From: Echinometra lucunter
Taxonomy: Eukaryota; Echinodermata; Echinoidea; Camarodonta; Echinometridae
Direction: 5' to 3'
Length of the DNA: 64,000 nt
Assembly (NCBI GenBank): GCA_029962745.1
Contig: CM057153.1
Location: 7,541,186-7,605,185, forward strand
Positions 59,040-64,000 of the stretch are shown piece after piece (positions within the stretch are counted from its first letter, which is position 1; each line of letters begins with the position of its first letter). The notes below the pieces were generated by a model. It was given only the letters and a program-made list of their open reading frames with translations, made no database searches and was not told the DNA's origin. A program made the translations under genes and the position numbers.

Positions 59040-60540
59040 TTAGATAGCACTTAAGTGTCCCAGCCATTTTCAGGTTCCCTGGTTCACATGTAAAGGAGAA
59101 AACTAATTATTACCATTGTTTAATTTAATTGTCCAATTGTGACGATAGTCGCCAGGAGTTAGCAAAGATCAGGATATGCCTGCATGAAAACAGAAACATT
59201 GCAGACCAAACTCCCGAGGCGTATCCACATATAATGGCTTCAGGAGGAGCAAAATAACGTGATCCTTAGTATTTGGGAGTCCTGGTCTGCGTAAGAAAGG
59301 GAAGGGACTGCGGTTTTCATTTTGGGAAGAAAAACTCTTTCGAAAACCGATGTGTCCATTTCCCGCATTTCGTTGTGCAATTTGGTTTTTAGGTTTTCCC
59401 TTCCATTTTTCCACTTTTTCATCCATTTTTTTTCACTCAAGTTCGTTTGTGATTTCGCAACCTCATGGTCAGCTCTGTCTTTGATCACTCATGTTCAATT
59501 TTTTTCAGTCAGTTTCATCATTTTGCATCTAATTTTGTCAACGTCAAATCAGTTTTATCCTTATCCGCTAACGCACACTTGCATAAATCAATTTCATTTT
59601 CAATCATTTTGGTTTAACAAGTGTCCTTTGAATTCGTCACTCCTTCGTTTGCTGTAAGAATACACATATCGTCTTTTTCATTTCTACATGATTTTTCGAT
59701 TATTTTCTTGAATGTGATAAAAGATTCATGTATATGCATATTATTGGGCTTTTATTTCTTTTGTATTAAACCTTATGGAATACATGCCTTATAACCACCT
59801 TTTTGTGGTTTTGAATTAGTAATGTCTTGTCTTGCAATAGATTTTTCCAAAAGCCACCAAAAATATATTTGAATAAAATATTAAGGAATTAGACATTCAT
59901 GAATAGTTATAAAATAATGATGAATTCGGGCTGTTGGATGGAAAGAGTTTTTTTTTTTTAGATGATGTGTATCTGAATTTTGTGACAAGTATGAATGAAA
60001 CTCTTCCGAAATTGATTAAACGAAGAGGAAAGTGATCAATTCGTAAGATCTGCAGCGGAGCGCCATGCTGTAGGCGAGTCGAGTCGTTCCTTTATAGCGG
60101 CAAACTCTAGCATTTTTTGTTTTTTGTTTTTATTTTGTTTTTTTTATTATGTGAGTGAAACCTATCCACTGGTACCCGTATTCTGCTGAACTGAAATGCC
60201 CTTGTTGACGAATAACCAAGGAAAGTCTTTCAAACGGATTGGAGGGGGAGGAGGTCGAATTTCTTACTGATTCACTAATTAAATTTGTCGAGTGGATAAA
60301 AGTAATGAAAAAGAAATATTGCGTCTGTTGGGAGCTAATATAGCGACGGCGTGAGAAGATTACGATATTTTTTTTAAATGTTGCATCATAAGACATTGCA
60401 TCATAAAACGCTAGAAAGTTATTTCGTAGCTACACTTATGAATTTTTGCAAATATATTATATTTTGCAGGTATCATGAAACACTAGAAAGCTGTTCCATT
60501 ACTATACTGCAGACTTTTTGTATGTGTCTGTGTGGGTTTT
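59040..60540. other. non-coding DNA
   Basis: Overlapping frames on both strands at 59.17-59.66 kb (up to 111 codons) lack motifs. A short direct duplication (ATCATAA(G/A)AC) lies near 60385-60405. No gene supported. Confidence 0.4.
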
Positions 60541-60562
60541 TTTTTTTTGCAAAAATATCTCT

Positions 60563-60608
<46 letters not shown>

Positions 60609-60660
60609 TGCGACGGATAGGCTATAATGGGATGACCCCCCCCCCCCGATACTTCGGCAT
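60541..60660. repeat. (CT)n microsatellite and C run
   Basis: Pure CT run at about 60570-60604 and a C run at about 60638-60647. Confidence 0.85.
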
Positions 60661-61600
60661 CTTTCTACTCTCCCCCCAGTAGCGTTAAAAATAATGATAA
60701 AAGACGTTATAAATTCGCAAGTGCATCAACCTTATAATTGTTTCTAAATCAACGAAATACAAATAAAACTAATCAAAGCCACATAAAAAAAGTGCATCAA
60801 ATAGGCGATATAGGCTAAGACTCTGTTACCGCTTATCCCAAGTGGAATTGTGTCGTTGAACAAAATCAGGCTCTGCTCTTTGCATAATCATAGAAAACAT
60901 GTATTTTATTCTCCCGGAACCGTCCAAATAATTAATGATAAGGTCAATGTCATTTTTAAGTATTCACAGATAATAGGCCACCTTTAGCAGTTGTATGAGA
61001 GAGTGCGAAATACACAATGTTATTTATCCCCGTTGTTGTCACTCTGTATTAACTTCGTGTACGCATGATCGTTCGAAATTTCGCTTTAAAAGGGGTCTTT
61101 TTTTCTTTTGGCATGTTCGCGAACATGAAATTTTCGCGATTTCGAAAAAAATGGTTGTTTTCATGAGCTTGTACTCGAAACTGAAAAAAGGGGTGTTTTT
61201 TATATTGTAGAATGGGGGAATGGTGATTCATGTTCAAAACAGACCCTTTATACACCCAGTTTCCAAAGCCCCTGTTATGAAAATAATCATTGAAAATATC
61301 GTTCTGATCCATTCCCTAGATAGTCAGTCTGTTAATTGCAAGGTCGATTTGACCACGTTTTAGGTGTTTCATAATTAATGAGTGTAATGCAACTTTCTCT
61401 AGACATGTCACTGGGACGTCCTGTTGTGCCGCCTTAATTCTCAACGCGTTGTAATTAGTAAACACACAGCACAGACAAATTGACACCAGTAGTGTGATCC
61501 CATGGGGCTAATCAAATTGTATCACGTTATCTTCATATGGATAGCATAGTGGAGGCTAATATTGCATTAATATTGCTGATATGCAGTTAGCACCCTCCCC
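60661..61600. other. non-coding DNA
   Basis: AT-rich, with a CpG-richer patch near 61055-61150 (GTTCGCGAACATG, TTTTCGCGATTTCG palindromes). No gene seen. Confidence 0.4.
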
Positions 61601-61608
61601 CAACTTCC

Positions 61609-61646
<38 letters not shown>

Positions 61647-61729
61647 ACAAGAGATCGCAAATGAAATAGGCAGATATATTTGATAAGCAGATCCATCCAA
61701 AACGAAAAATGAATAAGTGAATAAATGAA

Positions 61730-61792
<63 letters not shown>

Positions 61793-61850
61793 ATGAATAA
61801 ATAAAAAAATAAATAAATGAATAAATAAATAAATAAATGAAATAAAATTA
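61601..61850. repeat. (GA)n and (AATA)n microsatellites
   Basis: GA run at about 61612-61642; tetranucleotide AATA array at about 61715-61845, slightly interrupted by GAAT units. The 120-codon minus frame of alternating Leu/Ile/Phe/Tyr is an artefact of the AATA array. Confidence 0.92.
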
Positions 61851-61945
61851 AAAATGATAAAGACCATATATGACAAATTCTTCGACAGAGTACAGTGTAT
61901 AATGAAAAACATGTGCATCTTTACAAACTCTGTTATTTACGAATA

Positions 61946-62155
61946 CACTATGAAAAAGGACTGATCAAAATAACCAATGTATTGGTAAATATGTGTCCGA
62001 CCAAAAAATTGGTCACAATGAACCAATTTTTTGGTACCTTTTGACCAATAATTTGGTAATAATGATCATCATATTGGTCAATCTTAAGCAATATATTTGG
62101 TCGGACACATATTCACCAACACATTGGTTATTTTGACCAATCCTTTTTTAGAGTG
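61946..62155. mobile_element. 210-bp foldback MITE made of ACCAAT/ATTGGT motifs
   Basis: The left end CACTATGAAAAAGGACTGAT and the reverse-complemented right end CACTCTAAAAAAGGATTGGT begin long arms. Both arms continue CAAAATAACCAATGT(A/G)TTGGT and TATGTGTCCGACCAAA. TA dinucleotides flank the element (61944-61945, 62156-62157), consistent with a Tc1/mariner-type target. The centre consists almost wholly of repeated ACCAAn/nTTGGT half-sites, so it folds into a chain of small hairpins inside one large hairpin. No coding capacity. Confidence 0.75.
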
Positions 62156-63224
62156 TACCACTACCTAACTGTTATCATTTTGCTCCATTGCTCCCCCACC
62201 CCTTTTTTTTTTGCTTCAGCTGCTGATAGATTTTCTATAGAAATTGATTGCAGAAGAAATTATTAATAACTGAGACTGACTTACCATTTTGATTTATTTC
62301 GCATGTTAGAATTCCATACTCTCTATTTCTTCCCCTTCTCTCTCTCTCTCTTTCTCTCTCTCATTGACCTGGACTTTGACATGCTATCACCAGGGGAATA
62401 ATGAAGAGAGCAATTAGCCCACAGAATGAAGGGTCTACTTAATTACCCCATTACATCGAAAACACCTCGTTATAAATTTACCCTTGACCCGCTCTCCAGC
62501 GTATTAAAAGGCATATACACTTGGCTATCTTAATTGAATTATCATACGATTTCTTGTGAATCTGTAAGAAGCATCAAAACAGAGAGAAACGCTATAAATT
62601 TGCAGTTTATTATGAGATTTATCATTTTGATGTCAATCGACGTGTGTAGGACTTAACTTAAAGTGTTCACAAATTGCAACCTACGAAGAAAGATGAAAAG
62701 ATGAACAGGACCCCCCCCCCTTCTCTCTCTCCCTCTCTCTCTCTGCGTTTCTTTTGCTCACTTACTAAATTATTATTATTCAGCGTTACAGGGTAAATCA
62801 TTAATTGGTCTACGATGATTGTAAATGTATTAACAATTATTTCTTGACTCATATTGTCTCTACTATACTCCAATTAAATCCAATTAAATTGCACAGAACA
62901 CGTAACAGAACTGATATGAAACATGCGTTTATACAAAATTATCAATTTTCATATTCAACTAAAGGTTTCCTTCGGCGGACGGTCTTAATAACATTCCATG
63001 TAGCTGATTGCTCAAAGTGGTAGTCCATTTTACTGATGAGATGAAGAAAGAAACCCTTTAATTCATTTAAAATTTGAAAGTTTCACATCTTGGTGAGTAT
63101 CTCTTGACTATGCATCAACTGAATGATGGTAAATCATTAAATTAAACCACGAACTTGGAACTATAAATGGCGAATTCTTGCTTCTACTTCTTATACTCAA
63201 ACACGTGCGAAATCTCAGTTATGA
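62156..63224. other. non-coding DNA with a possible minus-strand first exon
   Basis: At about 62285 the minus strand has AAATG/GTAAGT, a strong donor, preceded by an ATG (CTAACATGC, A at -3) seven codons upstream. This might be a tiny first coding or 5' UTR exon leading towards the 58.1-kb exon, but it is too short to support. CT-rich DNA at about 62335-62362 and C plus CT runs at about 62710-62742 also occur. Confidence 0.25.
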
Positions 63225-64000
63225 TCAAGTTCAAGTTCAAGTTCAAGTTCAAGTTTATTTTCCATTTCCATTATCAACATTACAAGCAAATACAAATCAA
63301 ACATACATTATAAATATAGACAGAAACAAATGAAATGTGATAACAATGATTACAAATCAATTACAAGTTACAAAATATTTGTAAAATAGTTTTAACAGAA
63401 TCTGATATGGAAATGAGGGGATCCACTAAAAAGCATTGCTTGTAGAGCGTGGATCCCCTAAGAAAGTATATCAAACATTTGAGAAATGGGGCTCATTCGC
63501 AGGAGTAAATACAATAAGTTAAAATAGAATATTGGAAATAATAACAAGATGGTGAGTGATAGCGAGAAATGATAAAAAGATGACAGAGATACAGGACGAT
63601 ACTAAAAACTAAAAAGAAAACAGACATGAAAGAATAGAGGGAAGAGAGAAGGAATAAAGTACTGAAAGGGGAGCGAGAGGGAGAGAGAAAGGGCAAAGAT
63701 AAGTAGGGAGGGGGAGGGAGAGAGATGGATGCACACACACACACAGACAGACAGACAGACAGACACAGATAATATGGAGAGAGAGGGTCAGAAAAAGAGA
63801 GAGATAAAAGGGGGGGGGCAAGACCGAGAGTACAAACGTGGATCAACGAGAGTGTGACTCAATAGATGTAATTGCAGAATGATGTAATTGCAGAAGTAAA
63901 CAATAAAATCAAAAAATCAAAAATAGCAATGCTTAGATAGTACTAAAAATATACAAACTAATTAATTACTTTGGTAAGACAGTAAAAGAATTATTTTTAG
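63225..64000 (-). mobile_element. LINE 3' end fragment, minus orientation
   Basis: Read on the minus strand the segment ends in AAATAAACTTGAACTTGAAC followed by further TTGAAC units (63225-63258 on the plus strand): AATAAA followed directly by a pentamer/hexamer tail, the CR1/L2-type terminus. The remaining sequence is AT-rich with a CA then GACA microsatellite at about 63732-63766 and GA-rich DNA, as expected of a degenerate 3' UTR. No reverse-transcriptase motif within the window; the element may continue beyond it. Confidence 0.45.

Noticed and set aside
61556..61918. 120-codon hydrophobic minus-strand ORF resembling a membrane protein
   Set aside because: The alternating Leu/Ile/Phe/Tyr pattern comes from the AATA tetranucleotide array.
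1..64000. tRNA, rRNA or viral sequence
   Set aside because: Looked for cloverleaf A/B-box pairs, rRNA-like conserved blocks, and LTR/gag/pol or viral motifs; apart from one weak SINE-like head and the non-LTR LINE nothing was found. A covariance-model or profile search would be decisive.

Overview
The window is nuclear DNA of a multicellular animal. It is AT-rich, with very low coding density, splice-site-bounded coding islands, long CT/GA, poly-C/G and AATA microsatellites, many short inverted-repeat transposons and a non-LTR retrotransposon with a TTGAA-type 3' tail. This fits a marine invertebrate. An echinoderm-like deuterostome is my guess, but nothing here fixes the taxon. I see no bacterial operon, rRNA gene, CRISPR array or virus.

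Layout. (1) One host gene probably lies on the minus strand, reading right to left. Its best exons are at 58087-58182, 54375-54606 and 34411-34485, with a weaker candidate at 11572-11663. The reading frames fit across these junctions (phase 0, then 1, then 1). The predicted protein is Ser/Gly/Gln/Tyr-rich and I do not recognise it; any folded domain would lie outside the window or in exons I missed. Most of 1-54 kb would then be intron. Further protein-like islands on the same strand (about 12.8, 14.2, 19.4, 20.6, 23.3, 38.1, 38.4, 40.0 and 47.2 kb) are listed with low confidence as possible alternative exons or chance ORFs. (2) A nearly full-length CR1/L2-type LINE occupies about 27.2-32.0 kb on the plus strand. 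Its ORF1 is intact, while its ORF2 (endonuclease plus reverse transcriptase) is interrupted by two single-base frameshifts. Short tails of related elements lie at about 22.3, 32.0-32.9 and 63.2-64.0 kb.

(3) Non-autonomous DNA transposons are frequent. There are three copies of a TTAA-inserting family of about 490 bp (16.8, 21.7 and 46.2 kb), and a second TTAA family with CCC...GGG ends (58.6 kb). There is also a mariner-like element with long inverted arms (3.6-4.6 kb), a 210-bp foldback built of ACCAAT/ATTGGT motifs (61.9 kb), and foldbacks near 2.6, 36.5 and 50.9 kb. (4) Tandem repeats of roughly 130-220 bp units lie at 4.9, 14.6, 25.2, 50.8 and 57.1 kb.

The most informative structure is at 16.6-17.9 kb. 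The same locus appears twice in tandem, once filled with the TTAA element and once as an intact empty site, so the insertion and its target duplication can be read directly. The three copies of this element also carry a GC-rich core that matches, or nearly matches, the NRF-1 binding consensus.
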